Of a stretch of 64,000 nt of DNA, positions 34,346 through 42,027 are shown piece by piece. The position numbers and the translations under genes are program-made. The stretch is from CAWGHZ01 sp963775315 (lineage in GTDB: Bacteria > Pseudomonadota > Alphaproteobacteria > MPNO01 > DASWLB01): NCBI GenBank assembly GCA_963775315.1, contig CAVZIN010000007.1, forward strand, positions 682,001 to 746,000, written 5' to 3'. The notes below the pieces were generated by a model that was not told where the DNA came from, made no database searches, and saw only the letters and a program-made list of their open reading frames with translations. Every line of letters begins with the position of its first letter. The stretch's first letter is position 1.

Positions 34346-35353
34346 TTACTTGGCGCCGAGCTTGGCGAGCTCGGCGCGGTAGGCGGCGAGGACCTTCGCG
34401 CCGTCGGGCGTGCGCTGGACCCATTCGGACTCGGAAGGCGCGAGGCGCTTCTTCCAGATCACGTTCTGTTCGGGCGTCAACCGGTAGCAGTGCTGGCCCT
34501 TCTGACGGCACACCACGCTGTCGCCGAGTCCGTTCTGCCGGTCCGTGGTGTTGCCCATGCGGCGCGAGAAAGGCTCGCCCGAGTACTGGTCCATCGCCTT
34601 GCGCACGTCGGCCGGGAGGGCGGCGTAGGCGCCCTTGTTCATCAGCACGAAGGCCGGCGCCTGGCCCAGTGCGACCGTGAGGTGATAATGGACCACCTCC
34701 TGCAGCTTGAAGGGCAGGACCGCCGACCAGCCCACCATGATCGACTTGACCAGCCCGCGCTGGGTCGCCTGATAGGCATCGGATGGCGTCATCGAGATCG
34801 GCGTCGCGCCGAGCAGCGTCGCGTATTCGCCCGAGGCGCGGGCGAACACCGCCATCTTGAGGCCTTTGAGGTCGTCGAGCGAGTTGATGCGGGAATGGGT
34901 GTGGATGCCGGAGCCGGGGAAGACGAACAGCGCCAGCGGGTGCACCCGCTCGTACGCCTGGTCGAGCATCCCCTTCTTGTAAAGGCGCCATAGCGCGACG
35001 CTCGCGTTCTCGTCGCTCTCCGAAAGGAACGGCACCTCGACCACGTTGGATTTCGGGAACAGGTTCGCGTAAGGGCCTTCGACCCCGAAGGCGATCTGCG
35101 CGACGTTGTTGGTGACGCGGTCGAGCGCATTGCCGAACGTGGCGAGCGACGGGCCGGGGAAGAACTTGATCTCGAGCGCGCCGCCCGCGGCCTTCTCGAC
35201 GTCCTTGATCCAGGGGCCGATGCCCCAGGTATAGACCTGCGATTGCGGCGGCGCCGGAAAGGCGAGCTTGAGCGTGGTGGTTGCGGCGCGCGCGCCGGCG
35301 GGGCCGGCGCTGATCGCCAGGGCGGCGAGCGCGGCGAGAAGGCTCCGCTTCAT
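34346..35353 (-). CDS. TRAP DctP-type receptor, array copy SBP-3
   Basis: 335 residues from ATG 35353, preceded by GAGGGAGAA. Signal peptide LLAALAALAISAGPAGARA. Marks: FGNALDRVTNNVAQIAFGVE, LKGLKMAVFARASGEYATLL, MVGWSAVLPFKLQEVVHYH, MNKGAYAALPADVRKA and EWVQRTPDGAKVLAAYRAEL. It carries two unusual cysteines in VVCRQKGQHCYRL near residue 285, absent in the other copies, which could form a disulfide in the periplasm. The opening FPAPPQSQVYTWGIGPW is close to SBP-4 (QSKVNVWGSGPW). A promoter and a leader hairpin are seen in the 173-base gap before it, so it may begin its own unit with SBP-2 and SBP-1. Confidence 0.86.
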   Translation of the reverse strand: MKRSLLAALAALAISAGPAGARAATTTLKLAFPAPPQSQVYTWGIGPWIKDVEKAAGGALEIKFFPGPSLATFGNALDRVTNNVAQIAFGVEGPYANLFPKSNVVEVPFLSESDENASVALWRLYKKGMLDQAYERVHPLALFVFPGSGIHTHSRINSLDDLKGLKMAVFARASGEYATLLGATPISMTPSDAYQATQRGLVKSIMVGWSAVLPFKLQEVVHYHLTVALGQAPAFVLMNKGAYAALPADVRKAMDQYSGEPFSRRMGNTTDRQNGLGDSVVCRQKGQHCYRLTPEQNVIWKKRLAPSESEWVQRTPDGAKVLAAYRAELAKLGAK

Positions 35354-35364
35354 CTGTTTCTCCC

Positions 35365-35394
35365 TCGGCACGGCCGGCGCGGGCTCCGGCCGTG
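35365..35394 (-). other. leader hairpin before SBP-3
   Basis: A 10-base inverted repeat GCACGGCCGG / CCGGCCGTGC with an eight-base loop lies in the predicted leader of SBP-3. On the plus strand it is followed by TCTTTT and would read as a terminator against antisense transcription; on the minus strand it is only a stem-loop. Confidence 0.4.
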
Positions 35395-35426
35395 CTCTTT
35401 TGCACGCTGGCCCGCGCGTTTGCGTC

Positions 35427-35456
35427 ATTATGGGCCGGCGCCCCCGTCAGCCGCAA
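35427..35456 (-). promoter_or_regulatory. possible promoter of the SBP-3 to SBP-1 unit
   Basis: CATAAT (35432-35427) is a good -10 box; TTGCGG (35456-35451), 18 bases upstream, is a weak -35. It lies after a terminator and 74 bases before the SBP-3 start. Confidence 0.4.
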
Positions 35457-35471
35457 GGTGGGAAAGCGGTA

Positions 35472-35502
35472 ACGGAAAGGCCCGCGCCGCCGGGCGCGGG
35501 CC
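35472..35502 (-). terminator. rho-independent terminator after SBP-4
   Basis: A perfect 10-base stem GGCCCGCGCC / GGCGCGGGCC with loop CGGC, followed on the minus strand by TTTCCGTT, 25 bases after the SBP-4 stop. It would split the array transcript after SBP-4. Confidence 0.65.
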
Positions 35503-35526
35503 CTTCGGGGTCGCGGTCGGGCTCTC

Positions 35527-36540
35527 CTACTTGCCGGCCCGGATCTCGTCCAGCGCCTTGCGGAAGGCGGTCAGCACCTTCTCGCCGTCCGGCGTGCGCT
35601 TCGCCCAGGCGGCGACGATCGGCTCGGCAAGCTTTTTCCACTTCGCCTTCTGTTCGGGCGAGAGGGTGGTGACGACCTGCCCCTTCTTGGCCGCGGTGAT
35701 TGCCTCGCCCGCCTTGTCCATGCGGTCGGTGACCTCGCCCATCCGCCTGAAATAGGGCTCGCCCGAGTATTTGTTGATCGCGTCCTGCGCCACCTTGGGC
35801 AGGCGCGCGAAGGCGTTCTTGTTCATGATCATGAAGGCGGGCGCGTAACCCGCGCTCGTGTTCACGTGGTACTTGGTGACGTCGTCGATCTTGAAGGTCG
35901 TCACGGCCGACCAGCCGACGAACACGCCGTCGACAACGCCGCGCGCCGCGGCCTGGTAGAACTCGGGCGGGCCGAGCGTCACCGGCGCGCCGCCGAGCCG
36001 CGTCACCAGATCGGCGAGCACCCGCGAGGCGACGGCGAACTTCAGCCCCTGCATGTCCTCGGCGGTCTTGATCGGCCTGTTGGCGTTGATGACCGGCGCC
36101 GGGAAGGTGAACAGCGACAGCACCTTGATGTTGTCGAACGCCTTGTCGAGCAGCTTCTGCTGCCACAGGCGCCACAGGGCGAGGCTCGCCTCGAGGTCGC
36201 TGTTCGCCTCGAACGGCAACTCTGTCACGTTGACCTTCTGGAACACGCCCTGCAGCGGGCCGAAGATGCCGAAGGTAATGTCGCTTACGCCCGCCACGGT
36301 CCGGTCGTAGGTCGTCTGCACGGTGGCGATCGAGTTGCCGGGGAACAGCTTGATGTCGATCGAGCCCTTGGCGGCCTTCATCACCTCCTCGGTCCAGGGC
36401 CCGCTGCCCCACACGTTCACCTTGGACTGGGGCGGGGCCGGGAAGGCGAATCGCAACGTGACCGGGTCGGCCGCCTGAGCGAATACCGGCAGGGCGGCGA
36501 GCGCGCCGACTAAAGCGGCGACGTGCAGACGATTGACCAT
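35527..36540 (-). CDS. TRAP DctP-type receptor, array copy SBP-4
   Basis: 337 residues from ATG 36540 (AGGGAGAA upstream). Signal peptide ends near VFAQAADP. Marks: VQTTYDRTVAGVSDITFGIF, MQGLKFAVASRVLADLVTRL, FVGWSAVTTFKIDDVTKYH, MNKNAFARLPKVAQDA and AWAKRTPDGEKVLTAFRKAL. It replaces the usual NGV after YDR with AGV. The opening FPAPPQSKVNVWGSGPW groups it with SBP-3. The receptor end is followed by a terminator. Likely ligand class is an organic acid; the actual ligand is unknown. Confidence 0.86.
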   Translation of the reverse strand: MVNRLHVAALVGALAALPVFAQAADPVTLRFAFPAPPQSKVNVWGSGPWTEEVMKAAKGSIDIKLFPGNSIATVQTTYDRTVAGVSDITFGIFGPLQGVFQKVNVTELPFEANSDLEASLALWRLWQQKLLDKAFDNIKVLSLFTFPAPVINANRPIKTAEDMQGLKFAVASRVLADLVTRLGGAPVTLGPPEFYQAAARGVVDGVFVGWSAVTTFKIDDVTKYHVNTSAGYAPAFMIMNKNAFARLPKVAQDAINKYSGEPYFRRMGEVTDRMDKAGEAITAAKKGQVVTTLSPEQKAKWKKLAEPIVAAWAKRTPDGEKVLTAFRKALDEIRAGK

Positions 36541-36577
36541 CGGGTTCTCCCTATGCGGTTCTTGATCCGTACGGCTT

Positions 36578-37597
36578 CTACGACCCGCTGCGGATGGCGG
36601 CGATTTCCTTGCGGAAGGCGGCCAGTACCTTCGCCCCGTTCGGCGTGGCCTTTTCCCAGTTGGCGATCACCGGCTCGATCCGCTTCTTCCACTTGGCGCG
36701 CTCGGCGGACGACAGCTTGGTGACCGTCTGGTCCTTCATCTTGTTCTCGACCTTGGCGATGTTGCGATGCTCGGTGTCGTCGATCACCTTGTTGAACCAG
36801 TTCGTGTAGCCGGTGCCGATGTTGGCATCGATCACCTGCTTGGCTTTGCCCGACAGCTTCTCGTACGACTTGTTGTTCATGATCATGATCGCCGACGCGC
36901 CGCCCAGGGATTCGAGCAGATGGTGCTTGGCGATGTCGGTGAGCTTGAAGTCGACGTCGGCCGGCCATCCGATGGCCGCGCCCTGGATCGTGCCGCGCTG
37001 CAGCGCCTGGTACACCTCGTTGATCGGCAGCGAGATCGGCGTGCCGCCCAGCGCCTCGAGCGTCTGGCCGGCGATGCGGCCCTGCACGCTGATCTTGAGC
37101 CCCTTCAGGTCGTCGAGCATCGTGACCTTGGGCACGGTGTGGTAGGTGAGGTTGGCGAAATCGCCGAAGGCGATCGGCTTCACCTTCTTCCACTCGTCGG
37201 AGATGATGCCCTTCTCGTAGAGGCGCTGCAGGGCGAGGCCCGCCTCGTGCGCGCTCTGCGCCTCGAAGGGCAGGGTGGCGACCAGCGTCTGCGGGAACTG
37301 CGACGAGACCGGTCCCAGGATGCAGAAGGCAAGGTCGGCGACGCCGTTGGTCACGCGGTCCAGCGTGTTGCGCATGTTGACCAGCGAGTAGCCGACGAAG
37401 ACCTTTACGTTGAGCGCGCCGCCCGCCTCCTTGTTCACCTTCTCCGACCAGGGCTTGATCAGGTCGGTGTGGATCGAGGCGGTGGGCGGGCCCGGATCGC
37501 CGTACTTGAGAAGCACCGGTTCGGCGGCGAAGGCCGCGGCGGACGCGGCGGTGATCGCGGCAAAGCCCGCGATGACGGGCAGGGCGTGGCGGACCAT
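36578..37597 (-). CDS. TRAP DctP-type receptor, array copy SBP-5
   Basis: 339 residues from ATG 37597 (GGGAG upstream); the ATG at 37648 only extends the N-terminus. Signal peptide ends near AAAFAAEP. Marks: MRNTLDRVTNGVADLAFCIL, LKGLKISVQGRIAGQTLEAL, AIGWPADVDFKLTDIAKHH, MNNKSYEKLSGKAKQV and NWEKATPNGAKVLAAFRKEI. A distinct middle segment (IGTGYTNWFNKVIDDTEHRN) differs from the other copies. The opening GDPGPPTASIHTDLIKPW is closest to SBP-7 (GNPGAPNGHVSNFIIKPW). A TTGACA box lies 107 bases upstream of the start. Confidence 0.86.
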   Translation of the reverse strand: MVRHALPVIAGFAAITAASAAAFAAEPVLLKYGDPGPPTASIHTDLIKPWSEKVNKEAGGALNVKVFVGYSLVNMRNTLDRVTNGVADLAFCILGPVSSQFPQTLVATLPFEAQSAHEAGLALQRLYEKGIISDEWKKVKPIAFGDFANLTYHTVPKVTMLDDLKGLKISVQGRIAGQTLEALGGTPISLPINEVYQALQRGTIQGAAIGWPADVDFKLTDIAKHHLLESLGGASAIMIMNNKSYEKLSGKAKQVIDANIGTGYTNWFNKVIDDTEHRNIAKVENKMKDQTVTKLSSAERAKWKKRIEPVIANWEKATPNGAKVLAAFRKEIAAIRSGS

Positions 37598-37680
37598 CCT
37601 ATGTCTCCCGAGTTGTGTTGGCGCTGTCCCGCGGCCGTTGTTCGGCACTTGCGGGCGGCGTCCCTTGAGCCTCAGGACTA

Positions 37681-37717
37681 TGGGTAGCCTCTCGTGCCGA
37701 GGCTGTCAAACCTCGGG
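37681..37717 (-). promoter_or_regulatory. possible promoter and inverted repeat upstream of SBP-5
   Basis: A perfect -35 TTGACA (37709-37704) is followed 17 bases on by a poor -10 TACCCA. The -35 sits inside an inverted repeat CCGAGG / CCTCGG (37698-37717). Confidence 0.35.
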
Positions 37718-37730
37718 CGGCGGGCGCGGC

Positions 37731-38744
37731 CTACTTGCCGGCCCGGACCGCGCCCAGTTCGCGCCGGAAGGCCGCGAGCACGGCCGGCCCGTCCGGGGTC
37801 GATTTCTCCCACTCGGTGATGACCGGCGCGACGCGTTTCGCCCAGCGCGCGTCCTGCTCTGGCGTGAGCTGGACGATCGTCTGGCCCTTCATCGCCCGGG
37901 TCATCTTGCGGCCGGAGTCGGTCATGCCCTGCACCGCGCGCGCCATCATGAGCGAGAATCTCATGCCGGAATTGGCGTCGATGGCGGTGCGGGCCTTCTC
38001 CGGCAGGCGCTCGTAGCTCGCCTTGCTCATCAGGTTGAACATCCCCTCGGCCGTCAGCGGGGCCTCGACATGGACGTTCACCACCTCGTCCAGCTTGAAG
38101 GGCAGGACGGCGGCCCACCCGACGCCCGCCGCGTCGATCACCCCGCGGCTCAGCGCCTGGTAGAGCTCGGTCGGCGGCATTGTGACGGGCGTGCCACCCA
38201 AACGCTCGATCACCTCGCCCAACACGCGGCTGTTGAGCGCGATGCGCAGCCCCTTGAGGTCGGCCATCGAATGGATCGGCTTCCGCGAATGGATGGCGAC
38301 GTTGGTGAAGGCGGCAATGGCGAGCGGGCGGACCGACTTGTATTCGTCGGAGATCACGCCCTTCTCGTACAGGTGCCACATCGCCACCGCCGCCTCGTGC
38401 GGGTTACGGGCCTCGAACGGCATGGTGACGACGGTGGTCTTGGGGAATTGCTGCGCGAACAGACCGAGCAGCGCGAAGCCGAAATCGGCCACCCCGTTGT
38501 TGATGCGGTCGTAGACGTTGGTCAGGCTGGCGAGCGACTGGCCGGCGTAGGTCTTGATCGTGATGGTCCCGCCGGAGGCCTTCTCGACCTCCTTGGTCCA
38601 GGGCACGACGCCGTGCGTGTAGATCGCCGCCTGCGGCGCGCCGGGAAACGCGAACTTGAGCTGGATGGGGTCGGCCCCGGCGGGTGCGGGTGCCGCCGCG
38701 GCGAGCGCTGCGGCGGCAAGGGGAATGGCGAGCCAGCGTGTCAT
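37731..38744 (-). CDS. TRAP DctP-type receptor, array copy SBP-6
   Basis: 337 residues from ATG 38744 (GGGAGGT upstream). Signal peptide ends near APAGADPI. Marks: LTNVYDRINNGVADFGFALL, LKGLRIALNSRVLGEVIERL, GVGWAAVLPFKLDEVVNVH, MSKASYERLPEKARTA and EWEKSTPDGPAVLAAFRREL. The KYH found in most copies after EV is NVH, and MNK becomes MSK, so its pocket rim may differ. The 133-base gap downstream of its stop leads to the SBP-5 promoter candidate; 40 bases separate it from SBP-7 upstream. Confidence 0.86.
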   Translation of the reverse strand: MTRWLAIPLAAAALAAAAPAPAGADPIQLKFAFPGAPQAAIYTHGVVPWTKEVEKASGGTITIKTYAGQSLASLTNVYDRINNGVADFGFALLGLFAQQFPKTTVVTMPFEARNPHEAAVAMWHLYEKGVISDEYKSVRPLAIAAFTNVAIHSRKPIHSMADLKGLRIALNSRVLGEVIERLGGTPVTMPPTELYQALSRGVIDAAGVGWAAVLPFKLDEVVNVHVEAPLTAEGMFNLMSKASYERLPEKARTAIDANSGMRFSLMMARAVQGMTDSGRKMTRAMKGQTIVQLTPEQDARWAKRVAPVITEWEKSTPDGPAVLAAFRRELGAVRAGK

Positions 38745-38784
38745 GGGACCTCCCTACGAGCCGGCGCGCCAGGTGGCGTGTCGG

Positions 38785-39798
38785 CTACTTCTTGGAGAGT
38801 TTCACGATCTCTTCGCGGTAGGCGGCGAGCAGCTTCGCGCCGTCCGGGGTGCGCTTGGTCCAGGCGGCGACCACGGGCTCGACCCGCTTCTTCCACATCG
38901 TCTCCTCGGCCGGGGCGAGATGCTCGACGTGCTGGCCCTTCGCATGGGCGACCAGCGTGCTCTCCTCCTCGTCGGCGTCGTCGAGGATCTTGCCGATGGC
39001 GGCGGCCCACGGCGCGCCCGACTCGTGGTCGATGGCGGCGCGCGCCTTCTCGGGCAGCTTGTTGTAGGACTTGTTGTTCATCATGACGAACGTCACCTCG
39101 CTGCCCAGCGGCACTTCGAGGTGGTAGTGCGTGACGTCGGCGAGCTTGTAGCTTTTCGTCGCGGGCCAGCCGATGACCGATCCGTCGACCACGCCGCGAT
39201 TGACGCTCTCATAGAGGTCGGTGACGGCGAGCGTGATCGGCGCCACGTCGAGCCGCTCCATCGTGTCGGCCATCAGCCGGCTCTGGACGCTCAGCTTCAT
39301 GCCCTTGATGTCGGCCAGCGTCTTGACCGGCTTGTTGGTGTGGACGACGACGTTCGGGAACACCATCAAAGTGAGCGGCTTCACGTCCTTCCACTCGGAC
39401 GAGAGCAGGCCGCGCGCATAGACGTTCCACAGCGCGACGGTGCCGATCGAGGCGTCCGGCGTCTCGAACGGCAGCGAGGCGACCGAGGTCTTGGGGAACT
39501 GGCGCGAGATCGGGCCCAGGAGGCCGAAGGCGATATCGGCGACGCCGTTCAGCACACGGTCGTAGATCTGCGGGAAGTGGCCGAGGGCCGGGCCGGAGAA
39601 CAGCTTGACGTCGAGCGTGCCCGCCGCCTCCTTGTTCACCCGCGCGATCCAGGGCTTGATGATGAAGTTGCTGACGTGCCCGTTGGGCGCGCCGGGATTG
39701 CCGAATTTCAGGGTGATCGGCTCCGCCGCGCGGCCGGCAAGCGGTGCGGCGGCGACGGCTGCGGCCGCAAGAAGGCCGGCAAGGGTCCGGTAGGTCAT
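38785..39798 (-). CDS. TRAP DctP-type receptor, array copy SBP-7
   Basis: 337 residues from ATG 39798 (GAGGAG upstream); ATG 39864 is an extension without homology. Signal peptide ends near LAGRAAEP. Marks: FPQIYDRVLNGVADIAFGLL, IKGMKLSVQSRLMADTMERL, VIGWPATKSYKLADVTHYH, MNNKSYNKLPEKARAA and AWTKRTPDGAKLLAAYREEI. In the hinge region LDVAPITL replaces LGATPITM. An acidic stretch LDDADEEES near residue 270 is unique in the array. By its opening and the MNNKSY segment it pairs with SBP-5. Confidence 0.86.
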   Translation of the reverse strand: MTYRTLAGLLAAAAVAAAPLAGRAAEPITLKFGNPGAPNGHVSNFIIKPWIARVNKEAAGTLDVKLFSGPALGHFPQIYDRVLNGVADIAFGLLGPISRQFPKTSVASLPFETPDASIGTVALWNVYARGLLSSEWKDVKPLTLMVFPNVVVHTNKPVKTLADIKGMKLSVQSRLMADTMERLDVAPITLAVTDLYESVNRGVVDGSVIGWPATKSYKLADVTHYHLEVPLGSEVTFVMMNNKSYNKLPEKARAAIDHESGAPWAAAIGKILDDADEEESTLVAHAKGQHVEHLAPAEETMWKKRVEPVVAAWTKRTPDGAKLLAAYREEIVKLSKK

Positions 39799-39906
39799 CG
39801 GGCATGCTCCTCGATCTTGGCAGTGTCGGACCGGGGTCATAGCCGCCCGGGCGGATTTACGCAATCGTCGCGGGGACGCCGGGTCGTGGCGCCCCCGCCG
39901 TCCGAC

Positions 39907-40920
39907 CTACGAACCCGAGCGGATCTTCTTGATCTCGGCCCGGAACGCCGAGAGCACGTGGGCGCCGTCCGGCGTGTGCTTCACCCAGTCGGCGGTGATC
40001 GGCGCAAGCGTCTTGTCCCAGCGCTTGAGCTCGGCCTCGGACAGGTCGATCACCTCGTGCCCCTTCATCTTCCGGAAGTCCTCGATCGTCTTGTTGTTGG
40101 AGGCGTCGAGGCCTTCGCCGTAGCGCTTGGAGAACGCCTCGCCGGAGTACTTGTCGAACGCGGCACGCACTACGCCGGGCAGGCGGGCATAGCTGCCCTT
40201 GTTCATCATCACGAAGGCGGGGAACAGCCCGAACGGCGTCGACATGTGGTACTTCGTCACCTCGTCCAGCTTGAACGACTGGGCGCCCGGCCAGGAGATG
40301 AGCGCCCCGTTGATCACGCCTCGGTTCAGTGCCTCGAAGAAGTCGGAGGGCGTGATGGTCACCGGCGCGGCGCCCATCAGCTTGAGGTCGTCGGCCATCA
40401 CCTTGCCCGAGGCCGCGATCTTCAGCCCCGAAATGTCCTCGAGCTTGCGGACCGGCGTGGTCGATTGCAGGCTTGCCCCGGTGAAGCAGAACAGCGCGAG
40501 CGGGTGAAAGCGCGCGTACTCCTTTGCCGTCACGCCCGTGGCGTTGAGGTGCCAGAGCGCCGTCGAGCATTCGGTGGAGTTGTTGCAGGCGAAGGGCAGT
40601 TCGACCACGAACGTCTTGGGATAGGCCCGCGAATACGGCCCGAAGATTCCGAAGCCGAAATCGGCGACGCCGGCCTCGATCCGGTCGAGGACGTTGGTCG
40701 TCTTCGCGATCGCGGCGCCCGGGAAGACCTGGACCTTGAGTGCGCCGCCCGCCGCCTTGACGACGTCGTCTTTCCAGGCCATCGCGATGTCCGACGAGTC
40801 GGTGCCCATCGGGGCCGGCCAGGCGAATTTCAGCGTGATCGGCTCGGCCGCCCGCGTCGCGGGGGGCAAGGCGAGCGCCGCGGCGACGGCCGCGGCGCCG
40901 ATCCATGCGGCGTGCTTCAT
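39907..40920 (-). CDS. TRAP DctP-type receptor, array copy SBP-8
   Basis: 337 residues from ATG 40920 (AAGGGAA upstream). Signal peptide ends near PPATRAAEP. Marks: TTNVLDRIEAGVADFGFGIF, ISGLKIAASGKVMADDLKLM, LISWPGAQSFKLDEVTKYH, MNKGSYARLPGVVRAA and DWVKHTPDGAHVLSAFRAEI. With SBP-9 and SBP-10 it forms a clear triplet: Lys replaces the displaced Arg in the hinge, FHPLALFCFTGASLQST is shared, and PYSRxxPKTFVVELPF follows the first lobe. It also has an extra Cys pair (ACNNSTECS). The triplet probably arose by recent local duplication. Confidence 0.87.
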   Translation of the reverse strand: MKHAAWIGAAAVAAALALPPATRAAEPITLKFAWPAPMGTDSSDIAMAWKDDVVKAAGGALKVQVFPGAAIAKTTNVLDRIEAGVADFGFGIFGPYSRAYPKTFVVELPFACNNSTECSTALWHLNATGVTAKEYARFHPLALFCFTGASLQSTTPVRKLEDISGLKIAASGKVMADDLKLMGAAPVTITPSDFFEALNRGVINGALISWPGAQSFKLDEVTKYHMSTPFGLFPAFVMMNKGSYARLPGVVRAAFDKYSGEAFSKRYGEGLDASNNKTIEDFRKMKGHEVIDLSEAELKRWDKTLAPITADWVKHTPDGAHVLSAFRAEIKKIRSGS

Positions 40921-40975
40921 CGTCGTTTCCCTTCCCTGTCGAGGAGTCCGGCCGGGGGCGGGACGATGCGCCCGG

Positions 40976-41992
40976 CTACGACCCCGAGTTGACCTTCTTC
41001 ACCTCCGCCTCGAACGCGGACAGAACCTTGGCGCCATCCGGGGCGTGCTTCACCCATTCGGCCGTGGTGGGCGCCAGGATCTTCTTCCAGCGCGCCGCCT
41101 CGGCCGCCGAAAGGGTACTCACCTCGTGCCCCTTCAGCGCCTTGAACTCCCCGACGGTGGCATCGTTGGCCTTGTCGAGCGCGACGCCGAGCCGCTGGGA
41201 AAGCACCTCGCCGGACAGCTTGTCGATTGTCGCCTTGGCGGTGCCGGCGAGCTTGCCGTAGGAGCGGTGGTTCATCGCGATGAAGGCGGGGAACAGGCCG
41301 AACGGCGTGGTCAAGTGGTACTTGGCGACGTCCTGAAGCTTGAACGTCTTTGCCCCAGGCCACGAGATCAGCACCCCCTGGACGACGCCGCGGTTCAGCG
41401 CCTCGAAGAATTCCCCGGGGTTGAGCGTGATCGGCGCCGAGCCGAGCAGCCTGAGATCGTCGGACATGACCTTGTCGGACGCCGCGATCTTGAGGCCCTG
41501 CATGTCGGCGGCCGTGTGCACCGGGCGGGTGGACTGCAGGCTGGCCGTCGTGAAGCAGAAGAGTGCCAGCGGATGGAACGACTTGTATTCGCTGGCCGTC
41601 AGCCCCTGGGCGTTGAGCCGCCAGAGTGCGGTCGAGCAGGCCTTCGAGTTGTCGACGACGAAGGGCAGCTCGACCACCGCCGTGCGCGGGGTCTGGCGCG
41701 AGTACGGCCCGAAGATGCCGAAGCCGATGTCGATGACGTTGTTCTGCACGCGGTCGAGCACGTTGGCAAAGGTGGCGACGGCGGTGCCCGGGAACATCTG
41801 CAGCTTCAGCGCGCCCTGCAATTCCTTCTCCACGTCCGCGTTCCAGGCGAGCACGGCGCGCGCGAAGTCGCTGTCGAGCGAGGCGGGGAATCCGAATTTC
41901 AGCGTCGTCGGCTCGGCCGCGCGTGCCGCCGCGGGCAGCGCCACGCAGAGGGCGGCGGCGGCGAGAAAGGGAGCCAGGCGGATGGGCTTCAT
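40976..41992 (-). CDS. TRAP DctP-type receptor, array copy SBP-9
   Basis: 338 residues from ATG 41992 (AGGAGAG upstream); the ATG at 42109 lies inside SBP-10 and is rejected. Signal peptide ends near AAARAAEP. Marks: FANVLDRVQNNVIDIGFGIF, MQGLKIAASDKVMSDDLRLL, LISWPGAKTFKLQDVAKYH, MNHRSYGKLAGTAKAT and EWVKHAPDGAKVLSAFEAEV. It is the middle member of the Lys-hinge triplet (SBP-8 to SBP-10), with FHPLALFCFTTASLQST. The hinge has D before the Lys where its sisters have G, a possible specificity change. The C-terminus ends in KKVNSGS, close to SBP-8's KKIRSGS. Confidence 0.87.
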   Translation of the reverse strand: MKPIRLAPFLAAAALCVALPAAARAAEPTTLKFGFPASLDSDFARAVLAWNADVEKELQGALKLQMFPGTAVATFANVLDRVQNNVIDIGFGIFGPYSRQTPRTAVVELPFVVDNSKACSTALWRLNAQGLTASEYKSFHPLALFCFTTASLQSTRPVHTAADMQGLKIAASDKVMSDDLRLLGSAPITLNPGEFFEALNRGVVQGVLISWPGAKTFKLQDVAKYHLTTPFGLFPAFIAMNHRSYGKLAGTAKATIDKLSGEVLSQRLGVALDKANDATVGEFKALKGHEVSTLSAAEAARWKKILAPTTAEWVKHAPDGAKVLSAFEAEVKKVNSGS

Positions 41993-42027
41993 GTGCAACT
42001 CTCTCCTGTGTGCGAACGGGTGCGGGA

